From: WHTF01 sp964482425
GTDB taxonomy: Bacteria; Desulfobacterota; Binatia; UBA9968
Assembly: GCA_964482425.1 (NCBI GenBank)
Contig: CAYZXN010000259.1
Span: 1 to 20,410 of the forward strand
Direction: 5' to 3'
Length of the DNA: 20,410 nt
A program made the position numbers and the translations under genes. Shown piece after piece: positions 14,168-20,410 of this stretch (its first letter is position 1; each line of letters begins with the position of its first letter). A model generated the notes under the pieces. It was given only the letters and a program-made list of their open reading frames with translations. It ran no database searches and was not told the DNA's origin.

Positions 14168-14749
14168 ATGGGGCAGACACCGCCGGCTAAGTCCGGCGAC
14201 GAAGCGCTCGTGATGCTGGCCCAGAAGGGCGATTCAAAAGCATTCGAGGAGCTGGTGGAGCGTTACAAGCAGAAGGCCTACCGGATCGCTTTTGACTTCT
14301 CGCGCGACCGCGATGAAGCCAAAGACTTGTCGCAGGAGGCTTTCCTGCGCGCCTACACCCACCTGAAGAATTTCGATGGCCGATCGGGTTTCTATACCTG
14401 GTTTTACCGCATTCTCGTCAACATATGTCTGGACTACCGGCGCAAAACAAAACGAACTTCGGCAGAGGAGTTCAACGAAGCGGTCGAAAGCCACGTGGAT
14501 GCCAGCCATCCGGCCGCCCACCCGGTTGCACCCGACCAACACGCTATCGCCGGCCAGATGTCGCGTAGAGTGGGCGCCGCCCTGGACGGCTTGCCGGCCA
14601 AACAGCGGACCGCTTTCATTCTGAAGAATCATCAGGGATTATCCATTCGCGAAATCGCCGAAACGATGGAAACCGCGGAGGGCACAGTCAAAGTGCATCT
14701 ACACCGGGCGGTGACGGCGCTCAGGCAGAAACTGTCCGAATTCGCCTAG
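14168..14749 (+). CDS. ECF-family (RpoE-like) RNA polymerase sigma factor
   Basis: This is an alternative sigma factor of the extracytoplasmic-function class, 193 residues from the chosen ATG. Region 2 spans about residues 25-95, with AFEELVERYKQKAYRIAF, DLSQEAFLRAY (53-63) and the WFYRILVNICLDYRRK segment that melts and contacts the -10. Region 4 spans about 131-190, with LPAKQRTAFILKNHQGLSIREIAETM and TVKVHLHRAVTALRQKL, the helix-turn-helix for the -35. A linker rich in His, Pro and Ala (102-128) joins them. ATG 14168 is preferred because AGAGGG lies just upstream and region 2 starts nine residues later, as usual; ATG 14111 or TTG 14018 would add unrelated residues. Its stop lies within the ribosome-binding site of the anti-sigma gene, so the two are coupled. 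The regulon cannot be told from sequence. Confidence 0.93.
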   Translation: MGQTPPAKSGDEALVMLAQKGDSKAFEELVERYKQKAYRIAFDFSRDRDEAKDLSQEAFLRAYTHLKNFDGRSGFYTWFYRILVNICLDYRRKTKRTSAEEFNEAVESHVDASHPAAHPVAPDQHAIAGQMSRRVGAALDGLPAKQRTAFILKNHQGLSIREIAETMETAEGTVKVHLHRAVTALRQKLSEFA

Positions 14750-14757
14750 GAGGATTT

Positions 14758-15246
14758 ATGGCAAGTGCTTGCACCGAACGGGAACAGGATTTAGTGCTCT
14801 ATCATTACGGCGAGCTGGGCGGCAGCGCGCGCCAACAGATCACCGCCCACCTGCACGGCTGCGCTGCCTGCGCCCGCTATCTGGAAGAACTGGCGGTTCT
14901 CCTTCCCCAGACAGTAAAGTACGATGAACCGGGCGAGCAGTTTTGGCAGGACTATAGCCGCGAAATTCGCCACAGAATGGCGGATCTTCAAGAGAAGCCG
15001 TCATGGCGCCAGGCTGCGCAGGCGTTCCTGCGCTCGTGGACATTGCCTGCACTGGCGACCGCGGGCATCGTCGCTCTGGCTTTGACCATCACCTTCGGGG
15101 ACAAATCGTTCTCACCGGTCGAGGCGCCCGGCGACGATGAAGCGTTCATGGAAGCTCTGCCCCTGGCGGAGAACCTGGAATTGATTGACAACATGGAGGT
15201 TCTCGAGAGCATCGATTCATTGGAAGTCATGGGCGACACAGTCTGA
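14758..15246 (+). CDS. Zinc-finger anti-sigma factor, membrane-anchored
   Basis: This 162-residue partner of the sigma factor has a cytoplasmic ZAS/zf-HC2 domain: Cys5, then His31-x3-Cys35-x2-Cys38 (AHLHGCAACARYLEEL), the zinc site that typifies anti-sigma factors holding ECF sigma factors inactive. One membrane helix follows at about 94-113 (WTLPALATAGIVALALTITF). The periplasmic tail of about 45 residues is strikingly acidic: 13 Asp/Glu and no Lys/Arg from residue 121 to the end. A near-ideal AGGAGG (14748-14753) overlaps the sigma stop codon. The next gene encodes an exported, very basic repeat protein, so the acidic tail is a natural docking site for it, by analogy to CnrY-CnrX type signalling. 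The domain call is firm; the partnership is inferred. Confidence 0.9.
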   Translation: MASACTEREQDLVLYHYGELGGSARQQITAHLHGCAACARYLEELAVLLPQTVKYDEPGEQFWQDYSREIRHRMADLQEKPSWRQAAQAFLRSWTLPALATAGIVALALTITFGDKSFSPVEAPGDDEAFMEALPLAENLELIDNMEVLESIDSLEVMGDTV

Positions 15247-15262
15247 AAGAAGGATGCAGCAA

Positions 15263-15910
15263 GTGAGCGCGCTCATCGTATACTCGGGTATTTTTATATC
15301 CCTGCTTTTCTTAGCGCCTGCAGCGCCCGGCTGGAGTCAATCCACGCCGCGCCTGGATGCGGGTGCGGCTCTGGAACGCCGCCAGGATCTAACCCCCGAG
15401 CAAAAACAGCAACTGCACCAGCGTCTGGAGCGTTGGAAATCGCTGCCGCCCGAGGAAAAAGCCGCACTCGAGAGGAGACTGGAACGATGGCGCCGCATGT
15501 CCGCCGATGAGAAGGCCGCAGCGCGCAAGAACTATAAGCGCTGGCAACAGCTCTCGCCGGACGAGCGCGAGCGTCTGCGCGAACGATGGCAGCGTTGGCG
15601 TGAGCTGCCAGCCGAGCAGCGCGAGGCGATCAAACAACGCTTTGAACGCTTTCGCGAGCTACCGCCGGAGACCCGGCAGGAACTCAGGGAGAAGGCGCGC
15701 CGGCGCTTCGAAAACCTCTCGGCCGAAGAAAAACAGCAACGGCGGGATAAATTTCGCGAGCGAATGGAACGGCTGACGGCGGAAGAGAAAACCGAGATAG
15801 GGGAAAAATCCCGCCAGCGCAAAGAGCGCGAAAAGGAAGAAGCCCGGCCGTCAGACCGCCAGACGCGCGAGCGCATAGAAAAAAGTAGCGATAGCAAAAC
15901 CCGGCCCTGA
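15263..15910 (+). CDS. Exported DUF3106-like protein of 18-residue helical repeats
   Basis: This is a secreted, extremely charged protein of about 215 residues. A signal peptide (SALIVYSGIFISLLFLAPAAPGWSQ) is followed by at least seven tandem units of 18-19 residues, each of the form L-[TSP]-x-[ED]-[EQ]-[KR] then a basic helix ending R-W or R-F (for example LPPEEKAALERRLERWRR), covering about residues 43-170. This matches DUF3106 proteins, which often follow an ECF sigma and zinc-finger anti-sigma gene in betaproteobacteria. The C-terminal 40 residues are low-complexity Lys/Arg/Glu. GTG 15263 is chosen because AAGGA lies 8 bases upstream; ATG 15254 abuts the purine stretch directly and has no spacing. 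By resemblance to Spy/CnrX-type helical periplasmic proteins it may sense envelope stress or metal and act on the anti-sigma factor; that is inference. Confidence 0.85.
   Translation: MSALIVYSGIFISLLFLAPAAPGWSQSTPRLDAGAALERRQDLTPEQKQQLHQRLERWKSLPPEEKAALERRLERWRRMSADEKAAARKNYKRWQQLSPDERERLRERWQRWRELPAEQREAIKQRFERFRELPPETRQELREKARRRFENLSAEEKQQRRDKFRERMERLTAEEKTEIGEKSRQRKEREKEEARPSDRQTRERIEKSSDSKTRP
15389..15772 (+). repeat. In-frame tandem repeat of about 54 bases
   Basis: Seven consecutive protein repeats of 18 (five units) or 19 (two units) residues are encoded here. DNA-level identity is only partial; what is kept is the protein pattern of Leu/Met-Ser/Pro-acidic at the start and Arg-Trp/Phe-Arg at the end. 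The indel of exactly one codon in the last two units suggests the array is old and under selection on helical register rather than freshly duplicated. Confidence 0.75.
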
Positions 15911-15941
15911 GCCATCTTGTCCAATCAGGAGAACTGGTAAA

Positions 15942-16043
15942 AGGCTGTCCTTCCGAGGAGCATTGCGACGAGGAATCTGCTTTTAGGGGTTGGACCGAGA
16001 ACGCCCCGGGAAAAAGCAGATCCTTCGCATCCGCTCAGGATGT
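15942..16043. repeat. Palindromic intergenic repeat A, copy 1
   Basis: The left arm (15942-15985, containing CCTTCCGAGGAGCATTGCGA) and the right arm (16011-16043, containing CCTTCGCATCCGCTCAGGAT) are degenerate reverse complements. ATCTGCTTTT (15975-15984) pairs exactly with AAAAGCAGAT (16012-16021) across a 27-base loop. The same arms recur in copy 2 with near-perfect identity. It resembles the palindromic elements scattered between genes in several deltaproteobacterial-type genomes, probably non-autonomous (REP/MITE-like). Confidence 0.7.
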
Positions 16044-16064
16044 CGGATGCCTTTTTGCCCGTCG

Positions 16065-16171
16065 CTTTGCGGCCTTGGCGTTCTTGGCGCGAAAAAATCC
16101 GATGCTTTTGGGCTGAAAAGAGAAACAGTCGGATAATCGATTTCGCGCAAAGCTCGCAAAGGACGCCAAGG
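16065..16171. repeat. Palindromic intergenic repeat B (inverted pair)
   Basis: Between the two copies of repeat A, a second inverted pair is visible: CCTTGGCGTTCTTGGCGCGAAA is the sense of 16073-16094, and its imperfect complement ends CGCCAAGG at 16171, starting TTTCGCGC at 16141. The arms also share CTTTGCG (16065-16071) against CGCAAAG (16155-16161), and ATCCGA (16097-16102) against TCGGAT (16129-16134) inside. The core recalls another dispersed bacterial repeat built on CCTTGGCGTCTTTGCG. Confidence 0.6.
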
Positions 16172-16240
16172 TAAGATTCAGGATGGTTGGCGCGAGAGCG
16201 AAATTCCTGGCGCCGGATGGTAAAGCCTGAAGAATCGTCA

Positions 16241-16354
16241 GAGGCTGTGTCCTTCCGAGGAGCATTGCGACGAGGAATCCGCTTTTAACGATCTGGAGAG
16301 GTATTGCGATGACCGCTGGAGAACAGCAGATCCTTCGCATCCGCTCAGGATGAC
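16241..16354. repeat. Palindromic intergenic repeat A, copy 2
   Basis: This is the second copy of repeat A. The left arm, TCCTTCCGAGGAGCATTGCG from 16250, is identical to copy 1 for 30 bases, then differs at one base (AATCCGC for AATCTGC). The right arm, 16325-16352, is identical to 16015-16042 over 28 bases. The central loop is unrelated to that of copy 1 and the pairing next to the loop is weaker here. It ends about 40 bases before the stop of the convergent exporter gene. Confidence 0.7.
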
Positions 16355-16393
16355 AGGGAAGAAGCTCAAGATCATGCCGCTGTTCTTTGTGCC

Positions 16394-18202
16394 TCAGGCT
16401 GTGACCGCCGGTTCGGCAACCGCGCCTTCCTGCAAGCGATACTGCAATTCGTAGAGGCGGGCGTACAGGCCGTCGTGCGACAGCAGTTCGTCATGCGTCC
16501 CCTGTTCCCAGATCTCGCCTTTGTGGATGACCAGAATACGGTCGGCATTTTTGATTGTCGACAGACGGTGCGCCACGATAATGGCGGTGCGTTCTTTGAG
16601 CAGTTCCTGCAATGCCGTTTGAATCGACAGCTCGGTCCTCGTATCGACGGAACTCGTGGCTTCATCGAGTATCAATATGCGGGGATCGAACGCCAGCGCG
16701 CGCGCAAAAGAAAGTAATTGGCGCTGTCCCTGGGACAGGGTCGAACCGCGTTCCTGGACTTCTTCACGGTAGCCTGCCGGCAGCTTTTCAATGAAGCCGG
16801 CGATTTGCGAGCGCCGGGCGGCTTCGAGCATACGCGCTTCGCCGATGCGCGCGTCACCCAGCGTAATGTTGCTGGCGATGTCACCGGAGAACAGAAAAAC
16901 GTCCTGCAGAACCAGTCCGAGCTGGCGCCGCAAATGCTGCTTGTCCCACTGTCGGATATCGACCCCATCGACCAGAATCGCGCCGCGATCGACGTCGTAA
17001 AAGCGACAAAGCGCCGAGATGATCGAGGTTTTGCCACCGCCGGTGGCACCCACCAGAGCGATACGCTCGCCGGGCCGTGCGGTAAACGAAATGCCTTTTA
17101 ACACCGGCTCGCCGTGACGGTAGGAAAGCCAAACGTCCCTGAACTCGACTGCGCCGCGCAGGTCTTTGGGCGCCTGAGGCACCGGAGGATTGTTGATAGT
17201 TGCCGGTGTATCGAGAGTCGTGAAGATCCGCTCCGACGAAGCCATAGCGGCTTGCATGATGTTGTACTTTTCCGCCAAGTCGCGGATCGGCTGATACATC
17301 CGTTGCAGGTACTGGATAAAGGCGACGATGACGCCCGCTTGCAGGCCGTCAAATCCGATCAACCGGCCGCCGTACCAGAGCACCAGGCCGATGGACACTG
17401 CGCTGAAGATTTCAATGATCGGAAAAAACATCGCGTTGTAGCGCACGCTGCGTAAGAGCACATTGCGATAACCGGAATTGATCTCCTGAAAACGATCGAA
17501 CATCTTGCGTTCCTGGCCGAAAGCCTGAACCGTAGCCACGCCGGCGATGGTTTCCTGAAGCCCGGCGTTGAGCCGCGCCAGAATCAAGCGGCTCTCGCGG
17601 TACACCTCGCGTGCCCGCCGGCGATAAAAGCGCGAGGCGTAAATAATCACGGGAAAGGCGGCCAAGGCGATCAGCGCCAGTTTCCAATCGAGCCAGAGCA
17701 TCGCGCCGGCAATGCCGAAAACGATGAAGATATCGCCCAGCAAACCGACCACCCCGGTACTGAACAACTCGTTCAGGGTTTCGACGTCATTAACGGTGCG
17801 GGTCATCAACCGGCCGACCGGATTACGATCGAAATAGGCCAGGTCCTGGCGCTGCAGATGCGAGAATATCTGCAGGCGGAGATCGTGCATCGCCCGCTGC
17901 CCGGCATATTCGGTGGTGTACGTCTGGATGAACAGAAAAATAAAGCCACCGAATACCGTGCCAAGATAAAGCAGGACCATGAAATCCAGGCCCGCCACGT
18001 CGCCGGTCGCGATATACCGGTCGATAGCGATCTTGGTGATATAAGGGCGCAGCAGTTCGGTACCGGTGTGAAGAATCAAAAAGCTTAGGGCAACCGCCAG
18101 AAGCTTCCAGTAGGGTTTGAGGTAGCGCAGGATGCGCCGCATCAACCGGGCATCGTACGCTTTGCCCAGGATCTCGTCTTCGCCGTGCAGGTCCGGGCTC
18201 AC
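16394..18202 (-). CDS. Heterodimeric ABC exporter subunit with canonical catalytic site (TM288-like)
   Basis: This 602-residue half-transporter has an N-terminal domain of six helices (about residues 30-330) and a C-terminal ATPase. Walker A GATGGGKT is at 385-392, the signature is LSQGQ (489-493) rather than LSGGQ, Walker B ILILDE at 509-514 has the catalytic Glu514, followed by ATSSVD and the switch His545 (VAHRLS). A normal Glu with an LSQGQ signature is the hallmark of the TM288/YheH/BmrD partner in heterodimeric exporters. The start is GTG 18202, overlapping the stop of the first exporter gene as GTGA, so the two subunits are translated in step. Likely cargo is lipid, drug or peptide; the sequence does not say which. 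The gene converges on the repeat-rich region at 15911-16393. Confidence 0.93.
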   Translation of the reverse strand: MSPDLHGEDEILGKAYDARLMRRILRYLKPYWKLLAVALSFLILHTGTELLRPYITKIAIDRYIATGDVAGLDFMVLLYLGTVFGGFIFLFIQTYTTEYAGQRAMHDLRLQIFSHLQRQDLAYFDRNPVGRLMTRTVNDVETLNELFSTGVVGLLGDIFIVFGIAGAMLWLDWKLALIALAAFPVIIYASRFYRRRAREVYRESRLILARLNAGLQETIAGVATVQAFGQERKMFDRFQEINSGYRNVLLRSVRYNAMFFPIIEIFSAVSIGLVLWYGGRLIGFDGLQAGVIVAFIQYLQRMYQPIRDLAEKYNIMQAAMASSERIFTTLDTPATINNPPVPQAPKDLRGAVEFRDVWLSYRHGEPVLKGISFTARPGERIALVGATGGGKTSIISALCRFYDVDRGAILVDGVDIRQWDKQHLRRQLGLVLQDVFLFSGDIASNITLGDARIGEARMLEAARRSQIAGFIEKLPAGYREEVQERGSTLSQGQRQLLSFARALAFDPRILILDEATSSVDTRTELSIQTALQELLKERTAIIVAHRLSTIKNADRILVIHKGEIWEQGTHDELLSHDGLYARLYELQYRLQEGAVAEPAVTA

Positions 18203-19974
18203 AACCGTCCATCCGTTCGATCGAGAGTTTCTACCTCGCGCACCAACTGTTGGCGGCGATAGAGCTCGTAGTAGGCGCCGCGGCGTGCCAGTAGCTCTTG
18301 GTGGTTGCCGCGCTCAATGATCCGGCCGTTGCGCAAGTAGATGATCATATCGGCGTCGCGCACAGTGGCGATCCGATGCGAAATCAACAGCGTGGTGCGC
18401 CCGGCCATGAAGTCTCGCAATTGGTTGAGAATATTGTCTTCGGTTTCCGCGTCGACGCTCGAAAAAGCGTCGTCGAGGATCAGGATGGGCGGATTTTTTA
18501 TAATGGCGCGCGCCAGGGCGGTGCGCTGCTTCTGACCGCCGGAGAGGCGCACGCCGCGCTCGCCGATGACAGTCTCGAACCCGCCGGTAAATTCCTGTAC
18601 TGCCGGCAGCAGTTGCGCCGTCGCCGATGCCGATTCGATGGCCCGGACGTCGGCGCTGTTCACACCGAAGGCGATGTTCTCGCGGATCGTGCCGGAGAAA
18701 AGGAAGATATCCTGGGAAACGTAGCCGATGGCTTCGGTCAGAGCACGAGCGGGCAACCTGTTGATGTCGATGCCGTCGACGAAAATTGCCCGCTCCGGCG
18801 GCTCATACAGGCGCAGAAGCAGATTGACTAAAGTGCTCTTTCCGGAACCGGTTTCGCCGACGATGGCGCAGACGCTACCCGCAGGAATCTCGAGCGTGAT
18901 GTTCTTCAAAGCCGGCCCGTTGCCGGCATCGTAGGAAAACGTGAGGTCACGAATTTCGATGCTTGCGCCGGTTATATGTTGAGGTTTCGCCGTAGCCGCA
19001 CCGTTGTATCTGGGCGAAGGTTCGGCGTCCAAGACTTCGCCAATCCGGCTCAGTGCCGCGGTGCCGCGCTGGTACTGATTGACAACGTAGCCGATCGCCA
19101 TCAGCGGCCAGGTGAGCATGCCCAGGTAGCCGTTGAAGGCAACGAACTCGCCCAGGCTCATGCTTCCCTGAAGCACCTGGCGCCCGCCGATCCATAAAAC
19201 GATGGTCGCGGCAATGCCGGAGACCACCCGCATCAGCGGCCAGAAGATTCCCCACAACGTCGCCAGCCACATGTTTTTGCGCATGCAGTCCAGACTGATC
19301 TTGCGAAAGCCGGCGATCTGGTTGTCTTCCTGGGCGTATACTTGAACGACGCGCATGCCGGCGAGATTTTCCTGCACGTAGGCGCTGATATCGCTCAGTT
19401 GTTCCTGCACCGAATGGGACCAGCGGAAAATATGCCGGCCGAAATACCGGACGGTGACCGTGATGATCGGCATTGCCAGCATCGACCACAAGGTGAGCCA
19501 GGGATCGATGGCGATCATGCAGGCGAGACTGAAGACGATCGTGATCAGGGCATCCACAGTGGCGAGCGACCCGAAGCCAAGTAATTCGCGCACCGCCTGG
19601 ATGTCGATGGTGAGCCGGGACATCAGATCGCCGGTCTTGTTGCGTTGGAAGTAGCTCAACGGCAGCTTCTGCAGATGTGAAAAGACCCGCTCCCTCAAGT
19701 CGGCTTCCGCCTTGCGCGAAAAGCCGTTGATATTGATGCGCCAGCAATACCGGAACAATCCCTGGACCACGGCCGCCACGACAATCAGCAACGGGTAGTA
19801 GAGCAGGGAAATCCCGGCGAGCTTTTTCTGCACCGCAGCATCGATGCCTTCCTTGATCAGCCAGGGAAGCGTAATGCCGGCCAGATCCGTGCCTATGAGC
19901 GATAAAACCCCGAGGATGAGCTGGCGCCGGTAGCGGTCGACGAGAAACTTTACGCGAAGATAATAGCGATAAAT
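18199..19974 (-). CDS. Heterodimeric ABC exporter subunit with degenerate catalytic site (TM287-like)
   Basis: This is a six-helix plus ATPase half-transporter. Counting from a proposed ATT start it has 591 residues: Walker A GETGSGKST about 373-381, signature LSGGQ about 477-481, Walker B LILDD about 498-502 and the switch His at about 533 (SHRIAT). The catalytic Glu is replaced by Asp (LDDAFSSVD), as in TM287, BmrC and other non-hydrolysing partners. The frame is open back to a TGA near 20000. Homology-like sequence (RYRRQLILGVLSLIGTDLAGITLPWLIKEGIDA) continues well before the first GTG at 19833, so the 544-residue form from that codon would lack the first helix. No ATG, GTG or TTG exists in that stretch; ATT 19974, with AAGG eight bases upstream, is the best candidate, unless a frameshift hides the start. 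Confidence 0.88.
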   Translation of the reverse strand: MYRYYLRVKFLVDRYRRQLILGVLSLIGTDLAGITLPWLIKEGIDAAVQKKLAGISLLYYPLLIVVAAVVQGLFRYCWRININGFSRKAEADLRERVFSHLQKLPLSYFQRNKTGDLMSRLTIDIQAVRELLGFGSLATVDALITIVFSLACMIAIDPWLTLWSMLAMPIITVTVRYFGRHIFRWSHSVQEQLSDISAYVQENLAGMRVVQVYAQEDNQIAGFRKISLDCMRKNMWLATLWGIFWPLMRVVSGIAATIVLWIGGRQVLQGSMSLGEFVAFNGYLGMLTWPLMAIGYVVNQYQRGTAALSRIGEVLDAEPSPRYNGAATAKPQHITGASIEIRDLTFSYDAGNGPALKNITLEIPAGSVCAIVGETGSGKSTLVNLLLRLYEPPERAIFVDGIDINRLPARALTEAIGYVSQDIFLFSGTIRENIAFGVNSADVRAIESASATAQLLPAVQEFTGGFETVIGERGVRLSGGQKQRTALARAIIKNPPILILDDAFSSVDAETEDNILNQLRDFMAGRTTLLISHRIATVRDADMIIYLRNGRIIERGNHQELLARRGAYYELYRRQQLVREVETLDRTDGRL

Positions 19975-20240
19975 TGGCGTTACCTTAAAGTTAAGAGGTT
20001 GAGATCAGGCGCTGCGGTGTCCAAAGCATGGCACCAGCGCGACAATTCGTGATTGTAACACCTGAATGTCGATGGAATCGAGAGGTCCGTCGACCCGCGC
20101 GCCCTGCGGTTCGAACGGTCGGGAGCTTAGACCGGCACGCTACTGGACATTCTGTCTGCAGACTGCTGAATTGGCGCTCGGCGGGCGGTAAACGCAGGCA
20201 AGAAGCTATACGTGCGTTCCGGCGGATCGGCGACCATTGA
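19975..20240 (-). other. Intergenic region upstream of the ABC exporter
   Basis: This is 266 bases between the glycyl-tRNA synthetase stop and the exporter start, both on the minus strand. A five-base inverted repeat ACAAT-TCGTG-ATTGT (20042-20056) overlaps a minus-strand TACAAT (complement of 20052-20057), which could be a -10 box under repressor control; no good -35 is present. The palindrome GTCTGCAGAC (20154-20163) is unremarkable. No terminator with a T-run follows the synthetase stop. The + strand open frame here (20028-20240) has no recognisable features. Confidence 0.3.
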
Positions 20241-20408
20241 TTAGTCCATGGAAACGCCGGAGCTGCGCGCCACCTCGCTCCACCGGCCGTCCATCAACTC
20301 CGCGATCACCTTCTCAACACTATCCATCGACACACGCACCTGCTCCATCGTATTGCGGTCGCGAATGGTGACCTTGCCGTCGGCCGCAGCTTTTTCGTCG
20401 CCGATCGT
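20241..20408 (-). CDS. glyS: Glycyl-tRNA synthetase (alpha2 type), C-terminal fragment
   Basis: These are the last 55 residues of a gene running off the right edge, read TIGDEKAAADGKVTIRDR then NTMEQVRVSMDSVEKVIAEL. The pattern V-T-I-R-D-R-x-T-M-E-Q-V-R-V is the conserved end of the anticodon-binding domain of the class II, single-chain glycyl-tRNA synthetases (the eukaryotic/Thermus/Gram-positive type, distinct from the E. coli alpha2-beta2 GlyQ/GlyS). The protein ends SGVSMD at TAA (complement of 20241-20243). The roughly 20 residues after the family's usual end (ELMDGRWSEVARSSGVSMD) are a small lineage-specific tail. Only a fragment is available, so the family is inferred from one motif. 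Confidence 0.75.
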   Translation of the reverse strand, partial: TIGDEKAAADGKVTIRDRNTMEQVRVSMDSVEKVIAELMDGRWSEVARSSGVSMD

Positions 20409-20410
20409 CT

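Noticed and set aside
15942..16354. Repeats in the 15.9-16.4 kb region considered as a CRISPR array.
   Set aside because: There are only two copies about 300 bases apart with palindromic arms and unequal interiors; there is no regular spacing and no cas genes.
20100..20150. tRNA-like sequence with a TTCGAA T-loop core on both strands and a GTCTAAG stretch on the minus strand.
   Set aside because: The T-stem does not pair around the loop, and no cloverleaf with acceptor and anticodon stems can be drawn. The match is a chance palindrome.
20028..20240. + strand open frame of 70 codons opposite the exporter leader.
   Set aside because: It is arginine-rich with no domain, signal or ribosome-binding site, and lies in the gap between two minus-strand genes; most likely a chance frame.

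Overview
This 20.4-kb window reads as chromosomal DNA of an uncultured Gram-negative bacterium. It encodes an outer-membrane porin, lipoprotein-type and periplasmic proteins, tripartite tricarboxylate transport (TTT), an ECF sigma/anti-sigma pair with a DUF3106-like protein, a luciferase-like (LLM) oxidoreductase and an alpha2-type glycyl-tRNA synthetase. That mix, with moderately high GC and scattered palindromic intergenic repeats, suggests a deltaproteobacterial-type or related lineage (Binatota-, Tectomicrobia- or Methylomirabilota-like). No rRNA or marker gene in the window proves this, so the placement is an inference of low confidence.

Layout. (1) 2-4180, + strand: the 3' end of a MarC-family gene, a frameshifted terC-family gene, then tctA-tctB-tctC, a complete TTT carboxylate uptake system. 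(2) 4181-5797, + strand: an apparently solitary Mrr-type restriction endonuclease preceded by a palindrome, then a small conserved-looking protein. (3) 5812-9031: glyoxalase I (-), a retropepsin-like protein (+), and a two-gene minus-strand operon with its own good promoter, encoding an enamidase-like amidohydrolase and an LLM flavin-dependent oxidoreductase. (4) 9044-13844, minus strand: a probable zinc (or related metal) uptake operon reading small secreted protein, outer-membrane porin, periplasmic TroA/ZnuA-type binding protein, ATPase, and an ABC-3 permease fused in frame to a lipoprotein domain. (5) 14168-15910, + strand: ECF sigma factor, zinc-finger anti-sigma factor, and an exported basic protein of 18-residue helical repeats. 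(6) 15911-16393: non-coding, packed with palindromic repeats. (7) 16394-19974, minus strand: a heterodimeric ABC exporter of the TM287/288 type. (8) 20241-20410, minus strand: the C-terminus of glycyl-tRNA synthetase.

How the parts work together. The metal operon would cover both envelope layers: porin across the outer membrane, binding protein in the periplasm, and ATPase plus permease in the inner membrane. An exact 12-bp hairpin at the binding-protein/ATPase junction could set their ratio. The sigma/anti-sigma/repeat-protein operon looks like an envelope-stress module in which the acidic tail of the anti-sigma factor faces a strongly basic exported partner. The enamidase-like/LLM pair suggests breakdown of a cyclic amide or N-heterocycle.

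The least ordinary items are the permease-lipoprotein fusion with an internal lipobox, the hairpin enclosing the probable ATPase start, the nested palindromic repeat cluster, the terC frameshift, and the exporter gene that lacks any standard start codon. I see no CRISPR array, prophage, transposase, rRNA or convincing tRNA.
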